A stretch of DNA of 64,000 nt from Melanocharis versteri (GCA_013397845.1 VZTG01009298.1:1-64000), one strand, 5' to 3'; positions 1 to 11,793 are shown, numbered from the stretch's first letter. Notes: generated by a model from the letters alone, not told the origin. Program-made: numbers and translations.

Positions 1-136
1 CCGCTCCGCTCCGCGCCCCGGCCCGCCCGTCCCTCCCCGGGGAAAAGCTGCCGGCAGAGCTGTTCCTGCGTCCCTCCGTGTCCCCTGCTGCAGACGCTTT
101 GCTGCGAATCTGGGACCACAGTGGAAAAAACAAGCA
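1..136 (+). promoter_or_regulatory. Edge of a CpG-rich promoter or first exon of an unseen gene
   Basis: The first 100 bases are C/G-rich with many CpG dinucleotides, and the sequence turns AT-rich immediately after about position 140, as at the edge of a promoter island. On the plus strand a good splice donor (AAGCA then GTAAGT) begins at 137, so 1-136 could be the end of a non-coding first exon of a rightward transcript. No matching downstream exon was found. Alternatively it is the promoter edge of a leftward gene lying outside the window. In human the gene downstream of ERCC6 is DRGX, on the same strand as ERCC6, so its 5' end would fall in this direction. That identity is inference only. 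Confidence 0.35.
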
Positions 137-1519
137 GTAAGTTGTTTGGGATCATATCTAGTATTTCTCTGGTAGTTCCTCTCATCCAGCTACTAAAGGC
201 AAGCACTAAAAGGAAGAATGAAATAACAGAGAAGAATACCTTTTTATGTAAAGTCCTTAAAGTCTCAGTCATAAACTTAATTTTTATTACTATTATTATT
301 ACTGTTGTTATTACTGTGACTATAGTGCCATCAATACTAGTTACTAGGTCTACAAAAAAAAGTCCAAATAAGTATAATTCTGGATAGACATTTTGCTGAT
401 GGTGTCTGTCTTAGAGCAGAACTGTTTCTGCGCTGCACACACAAACACACCTCTTCTTATCTTTCGTCCATGAAAACAAAACGTAGGGCTGAACTGCTGA
501 GCAAAATCACTGAATGGATGTTTTCCTTGGAAGCACCGAGCTTTGAGGGGATCATTCGTAAAACTCGAGGAAGTCTGAACGGCTCAGTTTGATGAAATGG
601 CTCTCTTGCCTTTCCATGTCCAAACACTTCCTTTCCCGTGATTCTCAATACCTGACCACAGAAAAAGGCTAGTAGCTAAAAGGTTATTTTACCCTAATTC
701 ATGTGCAGTAAAATGTATTTTCCAATTAACCAAATTTGCCGATTTGTCCCGCTTGGACACTCTTATAATTTATAATGTAAAAGTGTTCTTTCTTTATCTA
801 AAGACCAAGGTGACTGCTTTTAATTTTCTGTAACCTCTTTACACTTGATGTTCACCAGACTCATAATGTTAATTGGCTTCATATACGGATCATCAGTTTA
901 ATGAAGGAATAAATCCTATGTTGCTTTATGTCCCTCTGTTTTAACAATGATTGCTTTAATGAAGAATGTGACGTGTTTGAAATCAAAGCTGCAGGAGACA
1001 TTAGAGGGTTTTTTTTATGATGACTGAAATGCTTATTTAAAGCTAAAACCATGAGGTTTTCATATTTCAAAAGCTTTTCTTTAAATAATTTTCCATGGGA
1101 AATACTGGCACATTCTTCAACAGAGAACTCTTTTTTGCGATTATGGGCAGAGACTGAGAATAGCACAGTCCTGTAATATAAACACGCCAATTAGGTTATG
1201 AAATTATCTCTAAGCTAATTTTATATCACTGCAGATTTCATTCAGAGTTTAAGTAAAACTCCCAATGAGTTATAGTAGTAGTAGTTACGCCTGCCCTAAT
1301 AAGGAGTATTTTGGGGTAACTAATAAACCTCTTTGTCAACCTACAGTATTTTCACTGTTCATGGGTAGATGAAGAAATTTAAAGGGGAGAAAGAATTGTC
1401 AGTTCATACACAAAAACTCTAGGTTGCTGTAATTTATTTTTCCACATGGGAATTTTAGGATTTCAGGAGCAAGGGTAAAATGTAATGAAACATGGGCTCA
1501 TAGAGGTAGGTGACTACAA

Positions 1520-1790
1520 AGCAGAGCATCAATTAGGGCAAGCTGGAAAGCAGCAATTAGACCCAACTGCATATGCTGGTTACAGTAGCTACAACAGGTT
1601 TAAAATGCACAAAGCAAATGCATTCTGGTAATTGAACTTTTACGTTCCTGGTCCCATTTATAATGAAAGTAAGCCTTCCTCTCTCTCCCTCTCTCTCTCT
1701 CCTCCCTCTGCCTTTAATGGAGACTTTATATACTGGTATGCATATACTGGTATATATTTTCTTCTCATTTGAGAGCTGTCATTGACAGAA
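1520..1790. promoter_or_regulatory. Candidate homeodomain/TALE-type regulatory element
   Basis: Within about 110 bases there are three CAATTA/TAATTG cores (near 1531, 1553 and 1629). An exact inverted repeat, CTGTCA-T-TGACAG, lies at 1776-1788; TGACAG is the core bound by MEIS/TGIF-type TALE homeodomain proteins. Motif clustering is seen directly. Function is inference, because such short motifs occur often in AT-rich DNA. Confidence 0.2.
1674..1709 (+). repeat. CT-rich microsatellite
   Basis: An uninterrupted pyrimidine tract dominated by CT dinucleotides with occasional CCT and TTC variants. It is simple-sequence DNA with no coding potential. Confidence 0.85.
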
Positions 1791-4700
1791 ATTACATGAC
1801 CCTTAGATAAATGAACATGCAACATCAGAGAGGAAAGTCTCTAATCAGAGCCTGGGCAAGGGCTAAGCAACCAATGGAATTGGATAGAAATTTCATGACA
1901 TGGGGAAGGAGGTGCATGAGACGGAAAGGGATATTACCTTAAATTACACACCACTGAGAAGTCATTCAGTATGCCAGGCCTGATCCCATGATCTCTTGTC
2001 TTGTTTATGTCCCAGCAAGTGTTATTCAATCCAAGTCGCAAAAAGCTTCATGTAGGTACACACAGACCTTCACCGCTCTCCTCCATATAGTTCTTAGACA
2101 CAGTGCTGCACGTTTCCTTTCGGAGCTGGCCAGGACCCTGTGAACACTCTATGAACAGCCCATAAACCACTCTTGCCTTCCGTCTCAATGGGAAACAAGA
2201 CGGTACCTTGTGGCATGTCTAGTGGCACACAAGATTAGTCTGCCAGGAGCCTTCCTCAGTGTCCGTCCTTCTCTGCCTGGAGCTGTGCCTTTACCAAATG
2301 TATGCTTACCATTTGGAGTGACTCAGAGCACAGGCGGGGACTATGCCAGGATGAGGCAAAACAACACTGTTTTTCAGGGGGATTCTCTGGGTTTTTAGTG
2401 AAGATACCATACAAAGGTGCTTCTTCCCAGATAAAACAAGTCTTCTAACCAAGAGTTGTGAGTAGAGACTTCCAAGGGAAGATCTTTCAGTCTATGGCTT
2501 TTGAGGACACAACTGCTTGGCCATAAACACTGGCTCAGCCCATTCAGCAGAAAATTTGACACAGATGAAGAGTTGATTACAGTGTGGATCACAGTAGAAA
2601 GTCTATACAGATTTTTAAATACACAAAACAGTTTTGTACTGCCTGACAATTCCATTTAACCTGATGGTCAACCAAGCAAAGTTTCTATGAGCAGATCTGA
2701 ACCAGCGTACTGGGGTTTATGCCAATGCTGCTTTGTGTCACAAGGCCTGAATTTACAGCATCACCAAATCATGGTTTCAGTTAAAGTTTAGTCACTTCTC
2801 AGTATCAGGTCATTTTCTCAGGGAAAACCTGCAGCTTTTGTTTTCCAGAATAAGGCAGTCCATGATCTAGCTCTGAACTAGGGCAGTTAGTATATGCATG
2901 AATCTAAAGCTGCACACATCCTGTGACAACAGAAAGTTAGCTGTCCCCCTTATTCTGTGAATGGCTTCTAGCAATAAACCCAATAGCAAGAAAAAAACCA
3001 TTTTATTTGCTGCTTTAATGCACAATTGTCTCATTCACCAAAGGTAAGGCAAATTCACACCTACTAACTACTCTCCTTGGAGGTGAGCTGCACTCCAGGC
3101 CAGGAGAGAAGTGGCCTAGGTGTGACATACTTCTGCACAAAGCCATTGAAATGCACGCTCTGGATGTGGCAATGTTCTCAAATTAGCCCGAGCACTCCAT
3201 CTCAGTTACGGGTAAATTGCACCATCCTTTGGGATGAACCAGGAGTGAAGCTGTCTCTGAACGTGAATGCATGTGCCCATGGGTGTACATAAGAATGAAC
3301 CCACATGTATACACGCATTTGCACGTGCAGTCTGAAAGGGACTGGTGATTGTCTGGAGGGTTTGGTATCTGTGGGAAAGCCCTGGAATTACCATAGGCAC
3401 CCAGCCCCTCCTCTTTCCCGGAGACAAGCTCCAGGACTATGAATAAACACCATCCTGCATGGGTATTTCAAGTAATTGCCCCATTTCCTACACGAAGAAC
3501 AGGGACCATAGTAATTACCCCCGGCAGTCTGGAAAAAACACCGAGCATTCCTAGCAGATTGCCTCATATCAAACAGTATTTTCAAGCCTGCAGTGGATAG
3601 AGGAGAGCTTACAGCACTGCTGTGCTCCAGCTTCCTCAGGGCAGGCACATATGAGTTTTCTCTTCCTCCCCAACCCACCTCCCCACCCCCCAAGAAAAGG
3701 AAACAACCTCAGATCAACTTCCCCAAGCCCATCCCTTCTGCCTTACCCGCCCCAGGACATCCCCAGCTTATCCCTTCTGCTTCAGTGCCAATAAGCACCT
3801 TCCTGTCATCTATACTTTGTGAAAGGAGCACCACAGAAATCCCTTAAAACAAACGTTTCTACAAACAGGAGACCACTCTTGTGAATTTGTGCTCCTTACC
3901 TTTGGCTCTCTCTAACATACTCAGACCCCACTGCTGTGTTGTCAGGACAAGGCTTAGTGCTCTCTCCACCTTAAGGAGCAGAGTGTGACTGCACATACCT
4001 CACATACCTGGACCACTTTAGTTCCAAACTTGGACCAAATGCTTTGTCGTGGGGCTGAGTGTAACCCTATAGCTTTACTATGAGATGGATTTTCTTCTTA
4101 TTTTGGAATTTTTACGTACTTCAGTCAATGAATAAGAAGAAAATTCACCTTTATTCTAAAGCAAAACAAAAAAAGGCAACAAAAAGAAAGAGCCTACTTG
4201 TGCTTAATTGTTATTCTAATTACAAGTTGTGGTATAGTGTAAATTTTTTCCCTTGGCATTATTATGAACCTCATTTCCTTACAAAGTCCAGGATAAACAA
4301 TTCCAATATATTTTGTTTTAATTATCAGGGTTTAATGGGGCATAATAAGACTAAGTTGAGTGGTGCAGAAAAAAAATAATTTAATGTGTGCAAAACTACC
4401 AAGTGCTCTTAGCTTGCCTGTGCATATTTCACCTATTGTAGGGCAGCACTATGTTAGCTAATATTCAGTGTGCCCATCATTTATTTATTAATCATACTTG
4501 CTTTCCAGTAGAAAATTTTCCTTTTCTTTTTTTTTCCCTGGCATCTGAAACAAGAAGAAACACATTAAGATATCCTAGAAAAACAATGGGCAGTTCTCTG
4601 GGTTGAGCAGTGAAGGATGAAGCTGATACACAGCTGATGGTGCTGGAAGCATTTGTTATACATGGACAGAAGATGCAATGTTGGACAATGAACCTGCCTC

Positions 4701-5276
4701 TGCCAGTCCACTCCAAATGCTGCCAGTAAAAACTTCTGGCTTCAGCTCTTAGGGCCTTTACCAAAAGAAGCAGAGATAAAACACCAGCTGAAGCCACCAT
4801 TCAGAAACAACCTCCTCCAGACTCTCACTGTAGATACATCTTGCCACTCCCAAGGTGTGGTTCCTACAGAGTCAAAACACCGCAGTGAAAAGGGAAAAGT
4901 GCAAAAGAGCAGCCTGGGAAATAAACCAGTAAAAGGAGATCCTTTATGGCCCTCTATGCTTCCCAATGGCACTGAATCCCATGGCTGGGTGTGGCTGATG
5001 CAGCAGTTAGAATCACCTTGCCGCCAGATTTACATTCCACTTTACCAGGGCGACCACATACCAAGATCAAAACGCTTTCACTTGAGGAATAACTACTGGA
5101 TCCTCCCTGAAAGGAAACATGTCTATTCTCCTTATCTGTTATACTCCTGGACACAGAGGACTTGATACAGTACCCACTGAAGCAACTGGGAATGTCCTTT
5201 TGGAAAATTATTTGATTCATGACTCTAGGAAAGAGGTTCAAATGCAACATACAAACCACACCAATGTTACATTACA

Positions 5277-5282
5277 TTTATT
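5277..5282 (-). terminator. Candidate poly(A) signal of the ADMP-like gene
   Basis: AATAAA on the minus strand, about 1.25 kb beyond the stop codon at 6527. A second AATAAA lies at 5353-5358 and an ATTAAA at 6302-6307, so which one is used cannot be decided from sequence alone. Confidence 0.3.
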
Positions 5283-6526
5283 TAGAAATTAGCATTTTAT
5301 ATTACAGATTAATTTAATATACCCCAAGTGTTTGGGTTTTAAATAAAATTAATTTATTATAGACATCAGTATTTACAGAAAGAAAACCGTATTTTTTTCT
5401 TTTTATAAGTCTCATCGGAGTAAAAAAATTCTCCATGAAGATTCTGCCCATGGGAGATGTCACATCTGTGAGAGGTCAGCCTCCTTCAAGGATTAATGGA
5501 GACAAGAAACCTAACCAGGCTTAAGATACAACTCAATTAATTGACTGAGGAACTGCAATGGGCTGGTTACCTGCATGGAATTGTAGCAAGACTGAAAGAC
5601 CTCAAGGGGCCCCATCCAAGCCTATGTCCTCCTATTCTTCAAACAAGGGAAGGGAATCAGCAAGTACGCTCCACCAAACTCGCCTCAGACACTGGACTAG
5701 GCCAGCATCTAGCATGTTCTCATGGGCCTCCAAAGCTTCATGGTTTTCTTTCTTCTTGCTACCATGAGGATTCTGACCCAAGCTTAGGATCCCATTGTAC
5801 AGCAAATGCACAAAGGCAATCGCTGGTGCCACACACCCTAACAGCCATTACAGAGAGAGGCACTGGCCTCACCATACGGAGTTAGTAGCCAAGTATGCTG
5901 ATTCCCAGACAAATACTGACCTATGTGCTCCTTCAGACTGGCTAGCAAGTCCCATGGGGACTTATGAGGAGGTCTCTGCATCTGGTAGAGCTGCATAAAG
6001 CTCAGGGGAAGAAGTCCATTTCCTGGTAATGCATGATCTGCAGGTGGTAGAGGCCTCTGAAATTAGCTCTGGGCAAATACACCCTGAAAGCTCGAAGTAG
6101 GACTGCATATCCCCACTGGATCATGCAGCCAAAACTGAATGAGGTTGTGCTACTAAGACATCTGCATCCCATCCTGGTTTGAGGCGGGATGCCATGCCTG
6201 TTAAATCACTGGAAATTCTGATCCTTGGTAAACAGAACAAGACCTTAATTTGAACAGTCAACTTAATGTGTTTCACCTTCTTCACATAGCAAGTTCCTGA
6301 TTTTAATAGTTTTCTTGGTGTACAGGCACTCAAAGAGCTCTCCATGGAGGTCTCGAAGTCCGCAGCTCTTCACAAACCAGCCACCTTTCCACACAGCTAT
6401 GGTGAGAGGAGAAGGATTTGAAGCATAGACAAGTTTCTCCTGCCCTGTAAACTGAAATGTCATCTTCAGTGGCAAACGGGGAACTGAATCCAGGTGCACA
6501 CCAAACGCAGAGAAAAAAACGTTTTG
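5283..6526 (-). other. Probable 3' UTR of the ADMP-like gene
   Basis: This stretch follows the stop codon and contains no conserved reading frame. Its extent is inferred from the AATAAA pair at 5277-5282 and 5353-5358. If the ATTAAA at 6302-6307 is used instead, the UTR is only about 0.22 kb. Confidence 0.35.
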
Positions 6527-6975
6527 CTAATGACAACCACACCTTGTTGCCACCATGTCTTTATAATTTTTAAGGACGACATTCTGTTTGTCATCAAAGT
6601 AGAGAAGATTGAGGGACTTCAATTCATCTGGCACACAGCAGGGCGTGCTGACATCTTGAGACAGTTTCAGTGTATAAACAATGGACTGAACTGTAGCATG
6701 GTTTGTTGCATTTAGACTTTCCCCCAAAGGGAAGATGCAGGATCCTCTGCAATAGAATGCATTGTATCCACTTGGGTAAATAATCCATCCTGACCAGCCA
6801 ATAGCATGGAAGTCTACATAGAGCTCCCTTCGGTGACATGCTGTTACCAGGCTTCTGGCAGCAGTGGCTGCGGCAGCTCGAGGTCTCCTGCTCATGCTGG
6901 CACTGCTGCTTTTGATGGCATCAGCATCATGAGAAACATGCGAAGCATCAGATTTCGCAGGGTTTATTTCTGATT
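6527..6975 (-). CDS. ADMP: ADMP-like exon 5 (furin site and mature cystine-knot domain)
   Basis: The acceptor CTTCCTTTCAG precedes 6975; the last codon is followed by a stop at 6529-6527. After a short serine-rich linker, RRPR marks processing. The mature ligand (6877-6530) contains ACHRRELYVDFHAIGWSGWI, YNAFYCRGSCIFPLGE, NATNHATVQSIV, STPCCVPDEL, LYFDDKQNVVLKNYKDM and a CGCH end. All seven cystine-knot cysteines are present, so the ligand looks functional. Confidence 0.95.
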
Positions 6976-9900
6976 CTGAAAGGAAGCTGTATGTTAATAT
7001 ATCATAAAATAAGTTCATTTTAAGTACAGTATTCTACATGAAAGTCTATTATTTAAATCTACATCAAAGTCTTCAGATTTTGAAACAGCACCTAACCTGT
7101 CAAAGTACCAGAAGGGGTATGTATTCAATTGCCATTTCAGCCTCCAAATCTGTCAAACCTTGTATTTCACTTTGTGTCCTGGAAAAGCCACAGTTCAGCA
7201 GAAATAGAAAAGAAAAACACAATGAACTACCAAATATTCCGTGAACTCCTCAGTCCCTCTTCAGGGCTGAATCTGGTTAGAATAGTATTAACTGTCTTCA
7301 TACAGCCACTCCTACAACACACATTACTCCGGGTAGTGCTAACAGAGGGTTGAGACCACAGCCTTTTTCTCTCCAGGATATTCCCAGGAACTCTACCCAT
7401 ACACTTGCAAAGCAGAGCGTGTAGTAACCTGGTAATGTGTAAAGTAACATTTTAAAAAATATATTTTTCAAATTTTTGATCCTAAAAAGAACACCACCAG
7501 GTTTACAGAGCACTGCTAAAGAATGAAGCTTACTGACAATAGGACGCTTTCTTAAAGTATCTTCTGAGAAGCCCGGAGGTCCATGGAGATCCATGTACAC
7601 AAGCTGAAACTCACTGATATGTAGAACAATCTGTGTAGTCACTGACCACTAACAATGGGCAGGTCTAGAGAGTTTCTTTGTTGTGAAATTTCTCAATCCT
7701 GACACAGTATCCCGTGCACAGCTTGATGCTCATTAAACTGGGATTTAGGATTTCACTGTTAATTTTTATTTGAAAAACAAAAATAAACAGGCCAGACTCG
7801 TTTTTATTTTTAACCAACATCACCACCTACTTCTTAATACTGATCCAAGTCCCACCTAGCTTCTTTCTGATATGCAAATACAACCGTTTACCAGAAAAGC
7901 CTGCAAAGCCAGAACAGCATGATTTTTGCCCCTCCGCCAAGCTTTTGCTCTTTGCATTTATCAGGCCCTAAACTCCAGCCTTAGTTGATCTTACAGGAAG
8001 GCTAGTGGGAGAGGTAAGACACTGTTTTGTATTTTAAACCACGAGGGCGTTGTCTTTGATGAAAGCAGCCTTTAGTCACAATGCTAATTAGTCACTGAAG
8101 TTAAATAGGTGCTTAAAAACCAAACCAAAGGCAGAGAAGTTCAAATTGTTTATTTAACAACCTCTTCACTCTTAAAATCACATTTAATGATTCTACTTGC
8201 AGATACTTTACCAGAATTTTGACACAGTATTCCAGGTCACTGAGGTTTTTCAGTCTAAACCTAACATACAATTTTCATGCAAATGTCACCACTACAAAAA
8301 TAATGTAAGTAGTACTTAAAAATAGAACTCTCACCCCTTTACAAATTATATAAATCAGATTGTCCTTAGGATTAATGAATATTTCTGGCAAACACAGTTT
8401 TTGTTAGGGGAGGTACAATTTATGATGCTGGTGACCTACTAGCAAGAACTACCAAATCAAATTCTGATCACAAAACTGAACTTCAAACCTGTTCAATATT
8501 GCAAGTAAGTACCTGGGGTTAGGTCTACATGAGGTAGCAGGAGGTAACAGAAGATGATCAGGCAATTTGTATCCTAAAAGTGCACTTACTTGTGGCAGAG
8601 GGTACAAAGCTGTGAGACCTCCGTTTGTTACTGTTCGTGAAGAGGACAAGGAGAGCATTTCTACTCTCCTGCACAGTGCCCTGGCTCTTGGCAAATGTAA
8701 CCACATTGTGTTCCATTCCATTGTTGGATACATGTGTCGTAGTTATCCAAAAGCCATGGTTGGAGCTGCTGTTTCCAACCCACTTGGAAACCTAATGAAG
8801 AAAGGGAAAAGAAAAAATATTGTTTCAATATTCTAATTACAGCATTATGATTAAGCAACGTTTATATTAGGAAAAGAGAACATGCAACAAGCTGTGAGAG
8901 CATAAGGACATATATTATAACAGAAGTAAGATAACTGTATAGCTGAGACTCCATTGAGTTTAATGTTTAAACCAGTAATTCAACACTTAAAAATACAAAA
9001 TAGCATATGCATTCCCCAAAGCTACATTTACAGAAAGATAATTAATTTCAGAGAATTTACCAGTGAACACTTGAGTGTAAAAGTTAGTATTAAATAAACT
9101 CTCTCTAACTTTCAGCAGAAATTTATTTTTCATAGCAATCTCAACACAGTAATACGAACTCTCCAGATTTTCATACCATTAAGACTCATGTAAATCCCAT
9201 GGCATTTGAAGAAATTCACAATCAAGCAAATTTACTTATCTAATTGTTATAATTACACACTGATCGATAAGGCCAGGCCATTCTCTAGCAGGAATATCAT
9301 TACTTAAGATGGAACTCAAGCAATCATCCAAGCATGCTGTTCAGTCTGATCATAAACTTAGGCAATGAAAAACATTGTCCCAGAATAGTTTTAAACCATG
9401 TGTGGGTTCTTTTGCTATGGAAAGGCATTCACCTACTGTTACAATTTATGGATATCTACAGAACAAATCCTGAAGCTCACAAATACAGAAGTCTATGGGG
9501 GAAGTTGAATGACAGGCAATCCAACCATGTTAAACTCCAAAAACACAGCGTTGAAGCATACTGCTCTACAGAAATGTTGCCAGAATATAAAGGAGAAATT
9601 AAAACCTACTCTTAGTAGAAAACCAATGCCAAACGCTTTGGCAGTCTAAGGACTAACACAGGGTTTTAATCACAACGACATACTTGGCCTGACGTCTCTC
9701 CATCCAATAGGTTTGAGTTACTCAATTCTCACCATGCTTTTGCTCCTAGCAGCTCATAAACGCTTCTTTAATTCAGGTAGCAGCAGTTGTACTTTTAAGG
9801 GTTGAGAGAAAGCTTCTCCCTCTGCTGCTGTCCTTCAGTTTGAATTGACCTCAAAACCCAGCTTAATGGCAATACTGGAGCTATAAGGTGTCACCTTAAA

Positions 9901-11291
9901 AGATTTAGAAATAAAATTAAGCCAGACCTCTCTACTTACTGTCTGTGTGACGTTGAAGACTTCCCAGCCTTCCGTGTATAGGGACAATAATCTTGATGCA
10001 ATGAGATGTTTTTTCTGTGGCTTATTTTCACTCTCCAAGAGCTCATACACTTCCACCTAAATAACAGCAATACCACAAAAACAATAATAAATTAATTTGA
10101 TTGTTCGTACAGCAAAATAGGAGGATGAAGATGATGCAGGTTTCTGCTGCATCACAGCTGTAAAACTGTACTGTCATTCTAAAAGAGGTAAAAAGTAGAT
10201 TCTGGACAGTTCAACAGAAAAGCAGTCATTGCTACATACATCTACTTCTAGATGTGTTCAGTGGCAGCATACCAGACTACAGATATTATAGAAAAATATC
10301 CTGACAACCCCTATCCTGTTTTGAACACCTGATACCATCAAAGTCTTCTGTTCCTCCACATATTTGTCTTCAGGTTTGCAAAAAGTCCAATCCTGCCCTT
10401 TGGCAGACGAATAGATACACTCAATTTCCTTACTCGCCCTGTTTTCCCACGAATCCCTGCTATTACTATTTTTCGGAGCAAGTCCAGCATATAAATTTCA
10501 ATTAGAATTTCAAAACATCCCAAATCTCAGAAAAGTACGGTTTGATTTGGGATAGGTCTGACATTGGTATCTTCAGGGAAAGCTCACTGCCATAGCGCAA
10601 AGGACAGCGTACTGCCAAAGTCAAAACCTTGCATTACTTCTTTGCGTGCTGGAGACAAAGAAAAAGAAGTGACTATGACAAAACAAAAATAACAATAAAA
10701 CAGGTTTGTGTGGTACGTAGTTGTACTCCTTATTCTCAATATTAGTAACAAAGATAACAGAATTAAGTGTGGAACTATTTTCCCACTTACTTTGCAGAAG
10801 TGTTGAACGTCGGACCTTCTGGACCGATGTGTCCTCTTAAGCTTGAAGACCCTGAACTCGGCTTTCAGCATCTGCTCGCCCTTCTCCATCGCGCTGATGT
10901 CGAAGTAGAAGCGGTGGTGGTCCACGTGAGCTGGAAAAGACCCTTCTTTAGGAACAACGCCAGACCCCGCCGGGCCTGCGCCCGCCCGCCGCGGGGGTTC
11001 ACCGCGCGCTCGGCCCGCCGCCCCGGGCCCACCTCGGTCCTCGAAGCTGCGCACCACGTCGCCCTGCAGCAGCCCCGGGGCGCGGGTGATGCCGTTGGCG
11101 TCGGCCACCTTGTTGAAGAGATCCACCATGAACTGGGGCGGCTTCTTGCGGGGCAGCACGTCGGGCGGCAGCTCCTCGATGTCGAAGACCTCCCGCAGAC
11201 GCTGCAAGGCCGCCGCCAGCACCTCGTCCCGCGGGCCGGGCCGCAGGGACAGGGGCAGGGCGTTCGCNCGAGTGCGCGGAGCGCCGGGCAA
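6527..11291 (-). CDS. ADMP: ADMP-like TGF-beta/BMP ligand, five coding exons, 5' end unresolved
   Basis: This encodes a secreted BMP-class growth factor precursor. Exons, in transcript order, are 11291-11033, 10930-10791, 10056-9940, 8791-8590 and 6975-6527; all phases join and give about 388 residues, typical for the family. The prodomain includes LREVFDIEELPPDV, HVDHHRFYFDISAMEKGE, EGWEVFNVTQT and NHGFWITTTHV. A furin-type RRPR site (codons 6889-6878) precedes a 116-residue mature domain with seven cysteines in the canonical order (C, CxxxC, CC, CxC-H end) and one NAT glycosylation site. The mature region best fits anti-dorsalizing morphogenetic protein (ADMP or the paralogue ADMP2), not BMP2/4, Vg1 or GDF2. 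ADMP is expressed in the organizer/node and acts in dorsoventral patterning. The start codon is not visible: the exon 1 frame is open back to 11351 without an ATG. Family assignment is confident; choice between ADMP and ADMP2 is not. Confidence 0.9.
6976..8589 (-). other. ADMP-like intron 4
   Basis: A 1.6-kb GT-AG intron. Nothing coding or repetitive is recognised in it. Confidence 0.8.
8590..8791 (-). CDS. ADMP: ADMP-like exon 4 (prodomain C-terminal part)
   Basis: 202 bases between CATTAG and A|GTAAGT. It reads VSKWVGNSSSNHGFWITTTH, then VSNNGMEHNVVTFAK and RNALLVLFTNSNKRR. Its frame is hidden between longer spurious open frames on the same strand; phase continuity with exons 3 and 5 identifies it. 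Confidence 0.88.
8792..9939 (-). other. ADMP-like intron 3
   Basis: A 1.15-kb GT-AG intron. A 93-codon plus-strand frame inside it has no recognisable features and is taken as chance. Confidence 0.8.
9940..10056 (-). CDS. ADMP: ADMP-like exon 3 (prodomain)
   Basis: 117 bases between ATTTAG and ACA|GTAAGT. It encodes VEVYELLES, then KKHLIASRLLSLY and EGWEVFNVTQT. The W-x-V-F-N-V-T motif is a hallmark of BMP prodomains and includes a potential N-glycosylation site. Confidence 0.9.
10057..10790 (-). other. ADMP-like intron 2
   Basis: A 0.73-kb GT-AG intron without recognised features. Confidence 0.8.
10791..10930 (-). CDS. ADMP: ADMP-like exon 2 (prodomain)
   Basis: The acceptor TCTTTTCCAG lies just before 10930 and the donor AAA|GTAAGT follows 10791. 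It reads HVDHHRFYFDISAMEKGEQM, then LKAEFRVFKLKR, ending QHFCK, in phase with both neighbours. The intron before it is only 102 bases. Confidence 0.9.
11033..11291 (-). CDS. ADMP: ADMP-like exon 1 (N-terminal prodomain, incomplete)
   Basis: The conserved part reads EVLAAALQRLREVF, DIEELPPDVLPRKK, PPQFMVDLFNKV, DANGITRAPGLL and RSFEDR, ending with a donor G|GTGGGC at 11032 (phase 1). Upstream the frame has no ATG before a TGA at 11354-11352, and no hydrophobic signal peptide. An ATG at 11352 lies in another frame. The N at 11268 is silent as a substitution (CGN = Arg) but may mark a base-count error. The real start may lie beyond a frameshift or in an upstream exon. Confidence 0.75.
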
Positions 11292-11507
11292 GGCGCGCAG
11301 CCCTGAGGGCCAAAGGCCCCGGGCAGGGGCGGCCGCGCCGCGCCCGGGCCATCAGCGGCGCTTAAGGACTCAATGGGGCATCGCCGTGCGCTCGTTGGCA
11401 TCCGAGCGGCCGCCGGGCCGGCTCGGGGGCTCGGGCTGCCGGGGAAGGGCCAGGTGTCAGCGAAGAACACCGCACTTGCGAAAACCCTATCCTTTAAATC
11501 TACCGTC

Positions 11508-11529
11508 TTTTTTTTTTTTTTTTTTTTTT
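11508..11529 (+). repeat. Homopolymer T(22)
   Basis: A run of 22 T directly before the assembly gap (A-run on the gene strand). Such runs commonly break short-read assembly. Confidence 0.95.
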
Positions 11530-11533
11530 CCCT

Positions 11534-11793
11534 NNNNNNNNNNNNNNNNNNNNNNNNNNNNNNNNNNNNNNNNNNNNNNNNNNNNNNNNNNNNNNNNNNN
11601 NNNNNNNNNNNNNNNNNNNNNNNNNNNNNNNNNNNNNNNNNNNNNNNNNNNNNNNNNNNNNNNNNNNNNNNNNNNNNNNNNNNNNNNNNNNNNNNNNNNN
11701 NNNNNNNNNNNNNNNNNNNNNNNNNNNNNNNNNNNNNNNNNNNNNNNNNNNNNNNNNNNNNNNNNNNNNNNNNNNNNNNNNNNNNNNNNNNNN
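11534..11793. other. Assembly gap (260 N)
   Basis: 260 consecutive N. It is bounded by a T homopolymer on the left and GC-rich tandem repeats on the right, so the true length is uncertain. It may hide the promoter, 5' UTR or initiation codon of the ADMP-like gene. Confidence 0.98.

Larger units (their letters stand above)
137..5276. other. Non-coding region left of the ADMP-like gene
   Basis: No exon with recognisable protein similarity is visible on either strand. Open frames here are short (about 100 codons or less), lack splice-consistent partners and show no family motif. The region holds a CT microsatellite and an ATTA/TGACAG-rich patch, listed separately. Confidence 0.5.

Noticed and set aside
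121..387. 88-codon plus-strand frame starting with GTG at the left edge, with a hydrophobic segment
   Set aside because: No ATG, it crosses a probable splice donor, and the hydrophobic part comes from ATT/GTT simple sequence.
5541..5998. Plus-strand frames of 114 and 67 codons opposite the presumed ADMP-like 3' UTR
   Set aside because: No protein family resemblance; two overlapping frames of similar size suggest a chance lack of stops.
11291..11352. ATG at 11352 as start of the ADMP-like protein
   Set aside because: It is out of frame with the conserved exon 1 sequence, and its translation is arginine-rich with no clear signal peptide, unless an indel near 11268 is assumed.
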